Origin: CAYNZV01 sp965217095
Lineage (GTDB): Bacteria > Latescibacterota > UBA2968 > UBA8231
Length of the DNA stretch: 64,000 nt
Direction: 5' to 3'
NCBI GenBank assembly: GCA_965217095.1
Contig: OZ244235.1
Span: 3,968,001 to 4,032,000 of the forward strand
This document shows positions 52,794-61,551 of this stretch, piece by piece. The translations under genes and the position numbers were made by a program. The stretch's first letter is position 1. Each line of letters opens with the position of its first letter. A model generated the notes under the pieces. That model worked only from the letters and a program-made list of their open reading frames with translations, was not told the DNA's origin and did not search any database.

Positions 52794-54271
52794 TGTTTTT
52801 CGCCGACGAGAGGTCCCGTCGCACTATTGAAGAACGGCATCCTGTGCAGCTGCTCGACGCAGGTCGCGTCCAGACTGTCAGCGCTGGCCGCATTGACGAA
52901 CTCGAGCAGCAGATCGGGCACGCAGCCACTGGCCACCACGCCATGAGAGATCCCGGGCACCACGATGTGGCGCCCGTTGCTCAGATGCTCCGTTACGCGC
53001 TCGGCCCAGCGCGGAGGGGTGACAGGGTCGACATTACCGGAGAGCACCAACGTTGGGATCTCAGACACAATCGGCTCATGATAATCCGGAGTCAGCTCTC
53101 CCCGCGGCCAGTGTTCACAGACCTTGCGGAATCGTCCGACAATCGTGCCTTTCAGGAAACTCTCCGCGGGGGGAGCACCGTCGACATGCGGGAAATCCTC
53201 CGTACACAACACTGAGAGCAACAAACCGCCGCTGAGCTTCTCTTCAACCCCCTCAAAGGCGGAAGCCGTGGTGATCAAAGGTTGATAGTCGCCGGAGTGG
53301 GCGCGATCGATCAACAAGGGAAGGAGGGATGTCAACTCCGAGTTGTACAGGGTCGCGCGCACCAGCGCTGCGACTATTTCCCAGTGCATCACCAGGTCGG
53401 CTCTGCGGTCGGTAAACGGATCAGCCAGCGATACCTCTTCAGGATGTTCCTCCAAGCGACCGAGAAGCTCGTAAAACTTGGACTCTAAGCGGGGGAACGT
53501 ATTGCTGCAGTTAGAGTCGCTCCGGCAGTCCTCGAACATCAGGTCCAGGGCTCGTTGAGTATCCCGACCCGTGTGCAAGAAGAAGAAAGGGTCGGCCGGG
53601 GCGACGCCGTCCAGCACAGTGGAGCGCACGCGCTCCCCGTGACGGCGCATGTATTCCAGCGCTGCTCTGGTACCGTAGGATCCTCCGTAGAGGTTAATCG
53701 TTTCATACCCCAGTGCATCACGCACTTCCTCCAGGTCGTCCATCGCTGTAGAGGTCGTGTACAACGTGAGATTGGCCTCGAGGCTATCGGCGCAAGCCTG
53801 AAGCTGTTCCAGGTCCGGCTCGAGCTCAAAGCGATCCTCGAAATCAAATTTGTCGAAGTTGCAGTCCAGGGGATTGGAGGATCCCGTACCGCGCTGGTCC
53901 ACGAGAACGATATCGCGATCGCGGTTCAAGCGCCGAAACACTGGGCGAATCGCCTTGGCCAGCTCGGTGGCACCAACTCCGGGACCACCGGCGAGGAAGA
54001 ATAGAGGATCCGGCTTGGCGTTGCTCTTCACCGCCGGCAACACCACGACGTTTAGATCGATGGTTCGACCTTCGCCTGCTGCCCGATCCTCATAAACCTC
54101 GACCTTGCCGCATTCGGCCGCGGCGATGCCCGTATCCTGCGCGCAATCGGTCAATTCAACATTGGGTTTTGGTGTCGAGACGGAGGGAGCCATGCAACCG
54201 ACAACGACGACCATCACTACCGCTGCTCCCAGCGGAATCATCATCGACATGGTCGAACGCGGTGTAGGCAA
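52790..54271 (-). CDS. lipoprotein alpha/beta hydrolase (TAP-like peptidase family)
   Basis: A 493-residue exported hydrolase. A signal peptide with lipobox V-V-G-C (C26) suggests membrane anchoring. The catalytic triad is likely S198 (G-G-S-Y-G-T), an aspartate in G-N-V-D-P-V-T-P-P and a histidine in I-S-H-G-V-V. The oxyanion strand L-A-G-G-P-G-V-G and the C-terminal cysteine-bearing TAP-like region match tripeptidyl aminopeptidases and proline iminopeptidase relatives. The TTG at 54271 has GGAG 7 nt upstream inside the end of the preceding broken gene. It probably cleaves peptides or esters outside the inner membrane. Confidence 0.86.
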   Translation of the reverse strand: MPTPRSTMSMMIPLGAAVVMVVVVGCMAPSVSTPKPNVELTDCAQDTGIAAAECGKVEVYEDRAAGEGRTIDLNVVVLPAVKSNAKPDPLFFLAGGPGVGATELAKAIRPVFRRLNRDRDIVLVDQRGTGSSNPLDCNFDKFDFEDRFELEPDLEQLQACADSLEANLTLYTTSTAMDDLEEVRDALGYETINLYGGSYGTRAALEYMRRHGERVRSTVLDGVAPADPFFFLHTGRDTQRALDLMFEDCRSDSNCSNTFPRLESKFYELLGRLEEHPEEVSLADPFTDRRADLVMHWEIVAALVRATLYNSELTSLLPLLIDRAHSGDYQPLITTASAFEGVEEKLSGGLLLSVLCTEDFPHVDGAPPAESFLKGTIVGRFRKVCEHWPRGELTPDYHEPIVSEIPTLVLSGNVDPVTPPRWAERVTEHLSNGRHIVVPGISHGVVASGCVPDLLLEFVNAASADSLDATCVEQLHRMPFFNSATGPLVGEKQ

Positions 54272-54300
54272 TTAGCTACTCCGTCCAGAAGGCGAAGAGA

Positions 54301-54398
54301 TCCGCGTTGCGTAGCTGGAACCGCAGCCGCACGGTTTGACCGATCAGCTCAGATCTTCGGTGCCGGACCACCTCACAGGAAGGCGAATATCGTCTCTT
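54301..54398. repeat. direct repeat copy A (98 bp) beside the IS remnant
   Basis: Matches 54520-54621 apart from a 4-bp deletion (GCTC missing near 54350). It includes codons for the C-terminal L-R-F-Q-L-R-N-A of the glycosidase-like protein, and the original last codons D-L-F-A-F-W-T-E and stop (54276) lie just outside it. Confidence 0.85.
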
Positions 54399-54399
54399 T

Positions 54400-54521
54400 G
54401 GGGTATCCATTTAACCGGAGTTACCATATGTTCAGTGCATGGCGTATCCTCGCGCTGGCAAGCACTACCCGGGCTCGGTTGGCGAGTTTCAAGAACCGAT
54501 GCGGACTGCCTGGACTACCTC
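54400..54521 (+). mobile_element. IS1595-family element fragment (transposase-start end, 122 bp)
   Basis: Nearly identical to the reverse complement of about 10460-10590. It holds the terminal inverted repeat, the transposase start (ATG at 54439) and its first codons. It has a 10-bp internal deletion after the E-F-Q codons and one terminal G less, and it ends abruptly after C-L-D-Y-L codons. It cannot encode a working transposase and interrupts the glycosidase-like gene. Confidence 0.9.
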
Positions 54522-55056
54522 CGCGTTGCGTAGCTGGAACCGCAGCCGCACGGTTTGACCGATCAGCTCGCTCAGATCTTCGGTGCCGGACCACCTCACA
54601 GGAAGGCGAATATCGTCTCTTACCACTGGGTCGGCATTCTGAAAACTCAAACCGGAACGCAGGAGATTGCCCTCGGCGTCCAGCAGCTCAGCTCGCAATT
54701 CGCCGCCATCGGCGTCGGCGTTCACCCAGAGTTTCGAGCCGCGCCAGACCAGGGGTTTGGTAAGCACCGTGCCGGGGTCATTCCCGGACTGCACGGAAAA
54801 GAAACCGTCCAGGCGCAACATCGAGACGTGAATGGCGGAGGCGCCGGTGGCACTGATACTGCGAAACTTGAGACCGGTGTAGTAGAAGAACAGCTCGTCT
54901 CCCATTTGGATAGGTCGGGACGGAGGTTCGATTTGCGCGGTGTCGAACACATCGTCGGCCACAGGCGAGATCGGCAGGAAATCGGGCCGCTGCTCATCTA
55001 TGGCGTACTGCCAATCGCGCAAGTTGGGGCTCACCGCGAGGCCTGGCACCGAAAAA
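54489..55056 (-). pseudogene. secreted glycosidase-like protein, C-terminal part after frameshift
   Basis: This frame continues the protein begun at 56715, from the homopolymer at 55052-55056. It reads V-S-P-N-L-R-D-W-Q-Y and a beta-sandwich-like tail with L-W-V-N-A-D-A-D-G-G-E-L. Near 54522 it enters the IS fragment and stops at 54489 with unrelated residues. The original end, D-L-F-A-F-W-T-E, is still present at 54276-54302 beyond the duplicated segment. It probably represents the accessory C-terminal domain of a GH32/43-like secreted enzyme, now disrupted. Confidence 0.65.
54520..54621. repeat. direct repeat copy B (102 bp) beside the IS remnant
   Basis: Second copy of 54301-54398, with the ancestral GCTCGCTC that copy A has shortened. 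It is continuous with the coding frame of the glycosidase-like gene. The two copies flank the IS fragment and are far longer than an IS1595 target duplication. Confidence 0.85.
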
Positions 55057-56715
55057 GCCGTCTCCCCAGGGCACCCTACTGCTGGTCCCAGAGGTACGGA
55101 ACATGGTCGGCATGCCGACGTAGATGCCCTCGTACGGGAATACCGCCATGTTGTAGACCTGGGTATTGTACTGGTCCGGGTCGTTGACCAGCGGTTGGCG
55201 ATAAGCGGGATCCGAGGTAAATCGCTGCAGCCATTCGGCGCCCAGGTCCTGGTCGCGGGCATCGGCGGCAAACATCAATACCGGGTCGGTCCACTCGATG
55301 AAATCCTTGCTGGTGGAGATATTGACGGCACGCTGTCGCAGTCCGAAACCGGAATCGTGCATCACCCGCAGGGTAAACACGAAGCGCCCGGTAAGCTCGT
55401 CGTAGATCAGAAACCCTTCCTCACCGGAGGGTATATGTTTGTCAGAGAGGAAGGTCCAGTCGATCCCGTCCGGCGACGCTGCTGGCCGCGGGTTGGTATC
55501 GCCGATGAGCGCCTTCCATCGCCGTTGCGGATCGGGGTCGCGCTCGTCGTACTGCACGTGGTAGAGGAACAGATCGTACGGCGACATCGGCGTCACCAGG
55601 TTGTTCTCTTTGGAACCGTTGAACTCGAAAGCGCCGACGATCGGCTTTTCCCAACGGAGGCCGTCGTCGGAAATCGCGAGGAACGTCCCGATCCCCTCAA
55701 CACCGATCCCCCGTCCCCAATACCACATCTCCCAACGCCGTTTCTCCGGATTCCATAGAGGAGCGTCGCGAATCTGGATGTAGAGGTTCTCCCAGTCGAA
55801 TTCCGAGCGGATGATCGGATTGCCTTCGTATTTAGTGGGTGTATGCTGCACCCGCTTTACGCCGGTCAACTCGTCGATGAGGTAGGCGTCGGCGAAGAGT
55901 TGCTTGCGCCCCTCGCGCAGATAGACCAAACCTTCTCGGCGATCGAGCATCACAGCAAAATCCAGCTGCGTGCTCGCTTCGATTGCTACCCCCCGCTCCT
56001 CGAAGGGGACGAGATCGAAGCGATCGATGAATATGGTATAGCTGCGGGAGGCTGCCTTTTTCGGTGCGGGAAGCGATCCCCCAACCACGGCGGCAACACC
56101 AGAAGCATCCCCTTCCGGCCCATCCACCAGAACCATCTTGCGCACCTGGTGTCGTTCTCCCGAGGTCAGACGGTAGAAGTAGACGCCGGCGGCGACATAC
56201 GCTCCTGCATCATCAGTGCCGTTCCACCGCGCTGTGTGCGCACCTGACCGATGATCGGCATCCACCAGAGTGCGCACCCGTTGTCCAAGGCTGTTGTAGA
56301 TCACAACCCTCGCGCGATCATCGTCAGGCAACTGGTACGGAATTAGGGTCGAAGGATTGAACGGATTCGGGTAGTTCTGCTGTAGGTGAAATTCGGCGGG
56401 CGTGACTCCGGCCGACTCACCCACGGCTGTGGGAATCGAAAGGTCGACGGAGAAGTGGCCGTCTTCGTCGGTCACCGTCTTGAAGATATGAATCGGCTCA
56501 TCATCGCTGGTAATGGTAACGGCCGCGTTCGAGATCGCTCGCATCTGCGGAAAGCGGCCGGCCGTAACCGGGGTGGCAACGGTGCCGGACAGAATCTGCG
56601 CGTAGGTGGTATGGTTCAAACACCCGATGATCAGCGCAACAATCACTGACAAGATGTGTCTGTTCCTTCGTATTCCATTCTCCTTGGTATGCCGAGATGG
56701 CTGTCGTAGTGCCAA
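54994..56715 (-). pseudogene. secreted FlgD-like-domain / five-bladed propeller glycosidase-like protein, N-terminal part
   Basis: A signal peptide (hydrophobic stretch near residues 21-33) is followed by a FlgD-type Ig domain, with N-Y-P-N-P-F-N-P-S-T at 114-123 and G-V-Y-F-Y-R-L after it. A large domain then resembles five-bladed propeller glycosidases and sialidase-like proteins (W-Y-W-G-R-G-I and A-I-S-D-D-G-L-R-W-E-K). The FlgD-type domain is normally found at the C-terminus of secreted FCB proteins. At 55052-55056 a run of five T on the coding strand shifts the frame, and the chain ends 20 codons later with unrelated residues. Removing one T restores the match to the frame at 54489-55056. 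Start choice (TTG at 56715) is uncertain. Confidence 0.65.
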
Positions 56716-56757
56716 AGGTCTCGCCAGATAAAACTCTATGGAAGAACGTGAAGGATT

Positions 56758-57168
56758 TCAGGTCGAGTCCCCAGATTTCTCTTCGAAATCAAGTGACGCG
56801 GAATTCATGCAATAGCGTTGACCGGTCGGCTGCGGACCATCCGGAAAGAGATGCCCGAGATGGGCGTCGCACTTGCTGCAAAGCACCTCCGTGCGCGTCA
56901 TCCCGTGGCTGCGGTCGGTGTTTTCCGCCAGGCAATCGTTGGCGATAGGCTTCCAGAAGCTGGGCCACCCGGTTCCGGACTCGAACTTGGCGTCGGAGGC
57001 GAACAGGGACTGGCCGCAGCAGACACAGGTGTAGGTGCCGGCCTGTTTGGAGTCGTGGTATTTCCCCGTAAACGGCCGCTCGGTACCCTTTTGGCGCGTG
57101 ACGTGGTATTGCTCATCCGTCAGCTGCTGGCGCCATGCGGCTTCACTCTTCTCGATTTTATCACTCAC
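56758..57168 (-). CDS. msrB: peptide-methionine (R)-S-oxide reductase
   Basis: A 136-residue MsrB that repairs methionine R-sulfoxide in proteins. The structural zinc cysteines are C48, C51, C97 and C100. The catalytic cysteine is C120 in R-Y-C-M-N-S-A-S-L, and E-S-G-T-G-W-P-S-F is the family core. No signal peptide is seen. It follows the aminotransferase gene at 57185 by 16 bp and is probably the last gene of that operon. Confidence 0.95.
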   Translation of the reverse strand: MSDKIEKSEAAWRQQLTDEQYHVTRQKGTERPFTGKYHDSKQAGTYTCVCCGQSLFASDAKFESGTGWPSFWKPIANDCLAENTDRSHGMTRTEVLCSKCDAHLGHLFPDGPQPTGQRYCMNSASLDFEEKSGDST

Positions 57169-57184
57169 GGTATCATGGATTCCT

Positions 57185-58513
57185 TCAGCTCACCAGCCGG
57201 CGGAATACGTCCTGCTTGGTGTCGCACTCCAAAAGGCGGTCCAGATCGCCGCTGTCGAGACCAGACTTGATCACTTCCATCGACTCTTTGGCCGCGACCA
57301 CGGTTTCCTGGATGTCTTCGTCGGTGTGCGCCAGGGTGGAGATGAAACTCAAGCCGAAACAGCCCCGCTTGCACATCTCCTGCATGAACAGAGTCGATAC
57401 CTTGGGTGCGAGAGACGGATCGGGAGGATCGAAGGTGATCGCCGGGTGCAGACCTGCGCACCGACCCTTCAAGCCCGACGCCTCGATCGCGCCGTTCAAC
57501 GCATCGGTCACCTTCTTGTTGAGCTCAGCGAAGCGCTCTGTGGAGTTTCGCCGTTTGAGCTCGCGAATGGTAGTGACGGACGCGGCCAGGCCAACATTGT
57601 CGCTCCAGTAGGAGCTGGACAGGAACATGCGTGCGGCCGGTTCCATCGCCTCGCGGGAACCGACGATCGCTCCCATCGGATAGCCATTCGATATCGCTTT
57701 CGCCAACACCGTCATATCGGGAGTGACCCCAACGACCTCCTGAATACCACCCAACGAGATCCGCCAGCCGCAGGACACCTCGTCGAAGATCAGTATGACA
57801 TCGTGCTCGCGCGCAAGTGCTTGAACGGCTTCGAGGTATCCGGGCTCGGGCAGCTTGGAGCGAGCCGGCTCCATCATGATGGCAGCCACCTCGCCATGGT
57901 TCTCTTTCAGCAGATTCTCCAGCATCTCCAGGTCACCGTAGACAAAAGGAATCGCCGTGCCGGCCAGTACCCGTGGGACACCGATCGGCTCGATGCCTGA
58001 GAATGGGAACTCACCGCTGTCGGGATCCACCAGGTAGTTCGCCGACTGGTACCAATCATGCCAGCCATGGTACCCACAGAAGAGAATCTTGTCTCGATTC
58101 TTGGTGCCGCGGGCGATGCGCACGGCGACGGCGCACGCCTCACCGCCACTCCTCGTGTACCGACACATCTCCGCGCTTGGGATAGTCTCCACCAGCAGTC
58201 TCGCCAGTTCCACTTCAAGGGGATTGTTCACCGAAAAGAGGCTGCCGCGGTCGATCTGTTCTTTTACCGCGGCATTCACGACCTCATCTGCGTGGCCGAG
58301 AATGACGGCGGTAAAACAGCTAAGCCAGTCGATGTATTCGTTGCCGTCCACATCGATAAAACGCGATCCTTTGGCGCGTTCGGCGTAGTTCGGACTGACG
58401 CCGCTGGCATACATGTAGGCTCGGCGGCCAATGAGCTGGGTGTGGCCTGGTATGAGCTCTCCGGCTTCCTTGTAGATCGCGGTCGAACGTGCTATCCCTT
58501 TGTACCCTGACAA
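57185..58513 (-). CDS. class III aminotransferase, glutamate-1-semialdehyde-mutase-like (copy 1)
   Basis: A 442-residue PLP enzyme of the class III group, closest in layout to glutamate-1-semialdehyde 2,1-aminomutase. The PLP site is G-Y-H-G-W-H at 147-152, D244-E245 in I-F-D-E-V and K272 in L-A-K-A-I-S-N-G. I place the start at the TTG at 58513, behind AAGGAG with 6 nt spacing; longer frames upstream read the neighbouring copy out of frame. It aligns almost without gaps to the next gene (58564-59901), so the pair arose by duplication. Because two copies sit beside an alcohol dehydrogenase and not heme genes, a catabolic amino-group transfer is likelier than heme synthesis. Confidence 0.85.
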   Translation of the reverse strand: MSGYKGIARSTAIYKEAGELIPGHTQLIGRRAYMYASGVSPNYAERAKGSRFIDVDGNEYIDWLSCFTAVILGHADEVVNAAVKEQIDRGSLFSVNNPLEVELARLLVETIPSAEMCRYTRSGGEACAVAVRIARGTKNRDKILFCGYHGWHDWYQSANYLVDPDSGEFPFSGIEPIGVPRVLAGTAIPFVYGDLEMLENLLKENHGEVAAIMMEPARSKLPEPGYLEAVQALAREHDVILIFDEVSCGWRISLGGIQEVVGVTPDMTVLAKAISNGYPMGAIVGSREAMEPAARMFLSSSYWSDNVGLAASVTTIRELKRRNSTERFAELNKKVTDALNGAIEASGLKGRCAGLHPAITFDPPDPSLAPKVSTLFMQEMCKRGCFGLSFISTLAHTDEDIQETVVAAKESMEVIKSGLDSGDLDRLLECDTKQDVFRRLVS

Positions 58514-58563
58514 TGGTGACTCCTTGGTTTCAGGTTCGCGGATTCCGACAAGGGCTTCCTCTT

Positions 58564-59901
58564 TTATGTGACTTGCCGGCGAAACGGATCCTCTTTCGTG
58601 TCGCAGACCAATAGACTCGCCACATCGCCATTGTCGAGCCCCGCCTTGATCACCTGCAGTGCCTCGGTCGCCGCGCGGGCGGTTATCTGCAGATCCTCGT
58701 CGGTGTGGGCCATGTTCGCCTTGAACCCCATATGGCAGTGAATACCACGGCGCACCATCTCCTGTACAAAAAGGGTCGAGACCGCCGGCCCCAAGCTCGG
58801 ATCGGGCAGCTCGAGCGAAATATTCACATTGACGTGCAGGCCCGTGCAGCTGCCCGACAGGCCGGCGGTGGCGATGGCTTCGTTCATTGCTGCACGCACC
58901 TTCTCTCCGTACTCCTCGAAGAACTGTTCGGAGTTTCTCCGCTTCAGTTCGCGAATGGTGGTAATAGCCGCCGTGAGACCTACATTGTCGCTCCAGTAAG
59001 AGCTTGATATGAACATGCGCGCCGCCGGCTCCATAACCTCCCTGCTGCCAACCACCGCCCCCATGGCGTAACCGTTTCCCATTGCCTTGGCCAGCGCCGT
59101 CATATCCGGGGTCACCCCAACCACCTCTTGAATGCCGGCGATTCTGTAGCGCCACCCGCACGAAACCTCGTCGAAGATCAGGAAGGCATCGTTCTTGTGG
59201 GTGATCTCTTTCACCGCCTCCAGGTAGCCCGGCTCAGGAAGCTCGGAACGGGCAGGCTCCATCATGACCGCGGCCACCTCGCCTTTGTTCTCCTCGAACA
59301 AGCGCTCCAACATCTCCAGGTTGCCATCGCTGAACGGAATCGCTGTTCCCGCCAACACCTTCGGGACTCCGGTCGGCTCGATTCCGGCGAAGGGGTACTC
59401 ACCGCTCTCCGGATCGACTAGGTAGTTGGCCGATTGGTACCAGTCGTGCCAGCCGTGGTATCCACAAAACAGGATCTTGTCTTTGTTGGCGGTCCCGCGG
59501 GCTATGCGTACAGCCACGGCGCATGAGTCGCCGCCGCCTTTGGTGTAACGAACCATCTCGGCGCTGGGAATCGTGGCGATCAGCTCCTCCGCCAGCTCAA
59601 CCTCGAGCGGATGGTTGACGGTGTAGAGGCTGCCACGGTCGATCTGCTCTTTGACGGCCGCATCCACGACCTCGTCCGCGTGCCCCAGGATGACGGCACC
59701 GACGCAGTTGATCCAGTCGATAAATTCATTGCCGTCCACATCCACAAATCGGGAACCCTTGGCACTCTGGGCATAGACCGGATTGACGCCGTTGGCAAAT
59801 TGACTGGCGCGCCGGCTTATGAGCTGGGTCCAGCCGGGTATGATCTCACCGGCCCGTTTGTACAGCGCCATAGATTTCGATATATCGGGAAAATCTGACA
59901 T
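58564..59901 (-). CDS. class III aminotransferase, glutamate-1-semialdehyde-mutase-like (copy 2)
   Basis: A 445-residue paralogue of the gene at 57185, with the same PLP-site positions (D244-E245 and K272 in L-A-K-A-M-G-N-G). The two differ in substrate-site regions, for example R-R-A-S-Q-F-A-N against R-R-A-Y-M-Y-A-S near residue 30, and G-G-G-D-S-C against S-G-G-E-A-C near 122, and also at the C-terminal end. This fits two related but distinct substrates. The ATG at 59901 follows the alcohol dehydrogenase by 12 bp and an AAAGGAG-type ribosome site. The substrate is unknown. Confidence 0.86.
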   Translation of the reverse strand: MSDFPDISKSMALYKRAGEIIPGWTQLISRRASQFANGVNPVYAQSAKGSRFVDVDGNEFIDWINCVGAVILGHADEVVDAAVKEQIDRGSLYTVNHPLEVELAEELIATIPSAEMVRYTKGGGDSCAVAVRIARGTANKDKILFCGYHGWHDWYQSANYLVDPESGEYPFAGIEPTGVPKVLAGTAIPFSDGNLEMLERLFEENKGEVAAVMMEPARSELPEPGYLEAVKEITHKNDAFLIFDEVSCGWRYRIAGIQEVVGVTPDMTALAKAMGNGYAMGAVVGSREVMEPAARMFISSSYWSDNVGLTAAITTIRELKRRNSEQFFEEYGEKVRAAMNEAIATAGLSGSCTGLHVNVNISLELPDPSLGPAVSTLFVQEMVRRGIHCHMGFKANMAHTDEDLQITARAATEALQVIKAGLDNGDVASLLVCDTKEDPFRRQVT

Positions 59902-59913
59902 CTCAGACTCCTT

Positions 59914-61119
59914 TCAGTTCAGTATCTCGCTGTAGATGGCGACCGCATTCTCGGTTTTGAGCTCTACCGGATTCTGGGTCAGCAGGCGATCGACACTCAT
60001 GCCGATCTCCACCATCCGAGGAATGTCCTCCTTGCTCAATCCGGAAGATTCCAGCGACCCGAAGGGGGTGTGTCTTCGTCTGAGATCCTCGACCCAACTC
60101 GCCATCATCCGCGCCCCGTCTTCGCGGCTCTTGCCAGCTAGATCGAGGTCGGCGACACCCGCGGCGTAATAATATTTCTCCACGACCTCGGGCAGGTTGT
60201 GTCTCATGACCCCCGGAAGCAACAGCGCCACTGCCGCACCGTGGGGAACGGGACGTCCCTTCTCTTTCGAAACGTTCTCGATGCCGTACCCCAGTGCATG
60301 TCCTGCGCCGGTGTTTATGTGACTTAGAAGGAATCCGGCAAGCAGGCTGCAAAGCGCCATCTGATGTCGCGCATCGGGATCACCGGCACCGCGTTCGACG
60401 GCGCGCTCAAAATAGGGACACCCGGCCTTCAACGCCTCCCTCGCAACCGCATCCCCCAGGGGCGTGCTTTTCTTGGAAGCCGTGCATTCGAGGGCGTGAC
60501 CGATGGCATCGAGTCCGGTTACCGCGGTCAACAGCGGCGGCATGGAGGCCGACAGTTGGGGATCGATGATGGCCACCCGTGGCCACTGTTTCTCGCTCAT
60601 CACCCCCTTCTTGCCACCCTTACCGACGAATACAGCGCCGCGACTGACCTCGGCGCCGGTTCCCGCCGTGGTGGGAATGCCGATCAACGGCCATCTCGCG
60701 GGCTCGTCAAAAAGTTCGAATCCGAAGTAGTCGGTGACCGAGCCACCTGCGGTCGCGACGCACAATCCGGTCTTGGCGGTGTCCATGGTGCTGCCACCGC
60801 CCAGTGCGACGAAGGCGTCGCACTCGATGCCATTGGCATACGCGGCAAAACGGTCGACGCTTTCGATGGTGGGGTTCGGCACGATGTCGGTGTAGACGTC
60901 CACCAGTTCGACGCCCGCCCCAGCGAGAACCTCAGCCACGGACGCTTCCAGCGGCTTGATATCGGCGTCCCGGACCAGCACCACTCTGCTCGCATCGAGC
61001 CGGGCGCACTCGGCACCGAGCTCCGACAGGACCCCATCTCCGAAGAGAATGCGTCGGGTGTCGAACTGGAAGAAATCGGCAAGCTCGGTCAGCCGCTGCT
61101 CATTGGAGAAGTACTCCAT
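59914..61119 (-). CDS. iron-containing alcohol dehydrogenase
   Basis: A 401-residue group III alcohol dehydrogenase. G-G-G-S-T-M-D at 108-114 and P-T-T-A-G-T-G-A-E at 149-157 bind the nucleotide. Metal ligands D204 and H208 (G-L-D-A-I-G-H), H274 and H293 are in place. The ATG at 61119 gives the usual length; the frame is open to an ATG at 61263, and a TTG at 61164 is also possible. It is only distantly similar to the enzyme at 13446. As first gene of a set with two aminotransferases, it could oxidise a hydroxy acid to the 2-oxo or semialdehyde compound that they aminate (inference). Confidence 0.88.
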   Translation of the reverse strand: MEYFSNEQRLTELADFFQFDTRRILFGDGVLSELGAECARLDASRVVLVRDADIKPLEASVAEVLAGAGVELVDVYTDIVPNPTIESVDRFAAYANGIECDAFVALGGGSTMDTAKTGLCVATAGGSVTDYFGFELFDEPARWPLIGIPTTAGTGAEVSRGAVFVGKGGKKGVMSEKQWPRVAIIDPQLSASMPPLLTAVTGLDAIGHALECTASKKSTPLGDAVAREALKAGCPYFERAVERGAGDPDARHQMALCSLLAGFLLSHINTGAGHALGYGIENVSKEKGRPVPHGAAVALLLPGVMRHNLPEVVEKYYYAAGVADLDLAGKSREDGARMMASWVEDLRRRHTPFGSLESSGLSKEDIPRMVEIGMSVDRLLTQNPVELKTENAVAIYSEILN

Positions 61120-61337
61120 GCCAGAGAAGATCTCTTGGTTTACCTGCAGGTTCGATCTTTTCAAATGCCGTTCTTCTTTCGCCAAATGTGGGTAGACAAG
61201 GTACTCATAATAGGAAGGGCAGCCAATACGCTGGACGGAGGTGCGCAAGGTGGCGGGCTCCAATTGTCGCCGGCCCGATTTTGGGATAGTTTCGTGCGCA
61301 CGTTTCGCCCGTAGACAGAGAAACGAGGAGCAATTCC

Positions 61338-61533
61338 ATGGCGCAGTTCGATCGACTGACCGTGCTCAACGCGATGGTCGACACCGGTCTCATTCCCGTG
61401 TTTTATAACCGCGATGCCCAGACCACCATCGCCATTGCCGAAGCGTGTGTCGCCGGCGGCGTGCGGGCAGTGGAGTTTACCAACCGCGGCGACCTCGCCC
61501 ACAAAGTGTTCGCGGCAACCATGGAGCATTTCC
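61338..61533 (+). pseudogene. KDPG/KHG aldolase family gene, truncated by an IS1-family element
   Basis: The first 65 codons of a 2-keto-3-deoxy-6-phosphogluconate/4-hydroxy-2-oxoglutarate aldolase-type protein. G-L-I-P-V-F-Y near residue 17 and A-C-V-A-G-G-V-R-A-V-E-F-T-N-R-G match the first barrel strands, including the catalytic-site glutamate. A GAGGAG site precedes the ATG. At 61534 the insertion element begins and supplies a stop within two codons. The catalytic lysine and the rest of the barrel are absent, and no matching remainder is found after the element, so the gene was truncated rather than just interrupted. Confidence 0.8.
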
Positions 61534-61551
61534 GGTAGTGTCTCAGTTTGA
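61534..61551. repeat. left terminal inverted repeat of the IS1-family element
   Basis: Begins GGTAGTGTCTCAG. The transposase stop codon (61543-61545) lies inside it. Confidence 0.75.

Noticed and set aside
57185..58513. hemL (heme-pathway glutamate-1-semialdehyde mutase)
   Set aside because: The fold fits, but the tandem duplication and dehydrogenase context do not support a heme role, so no symbol is given.
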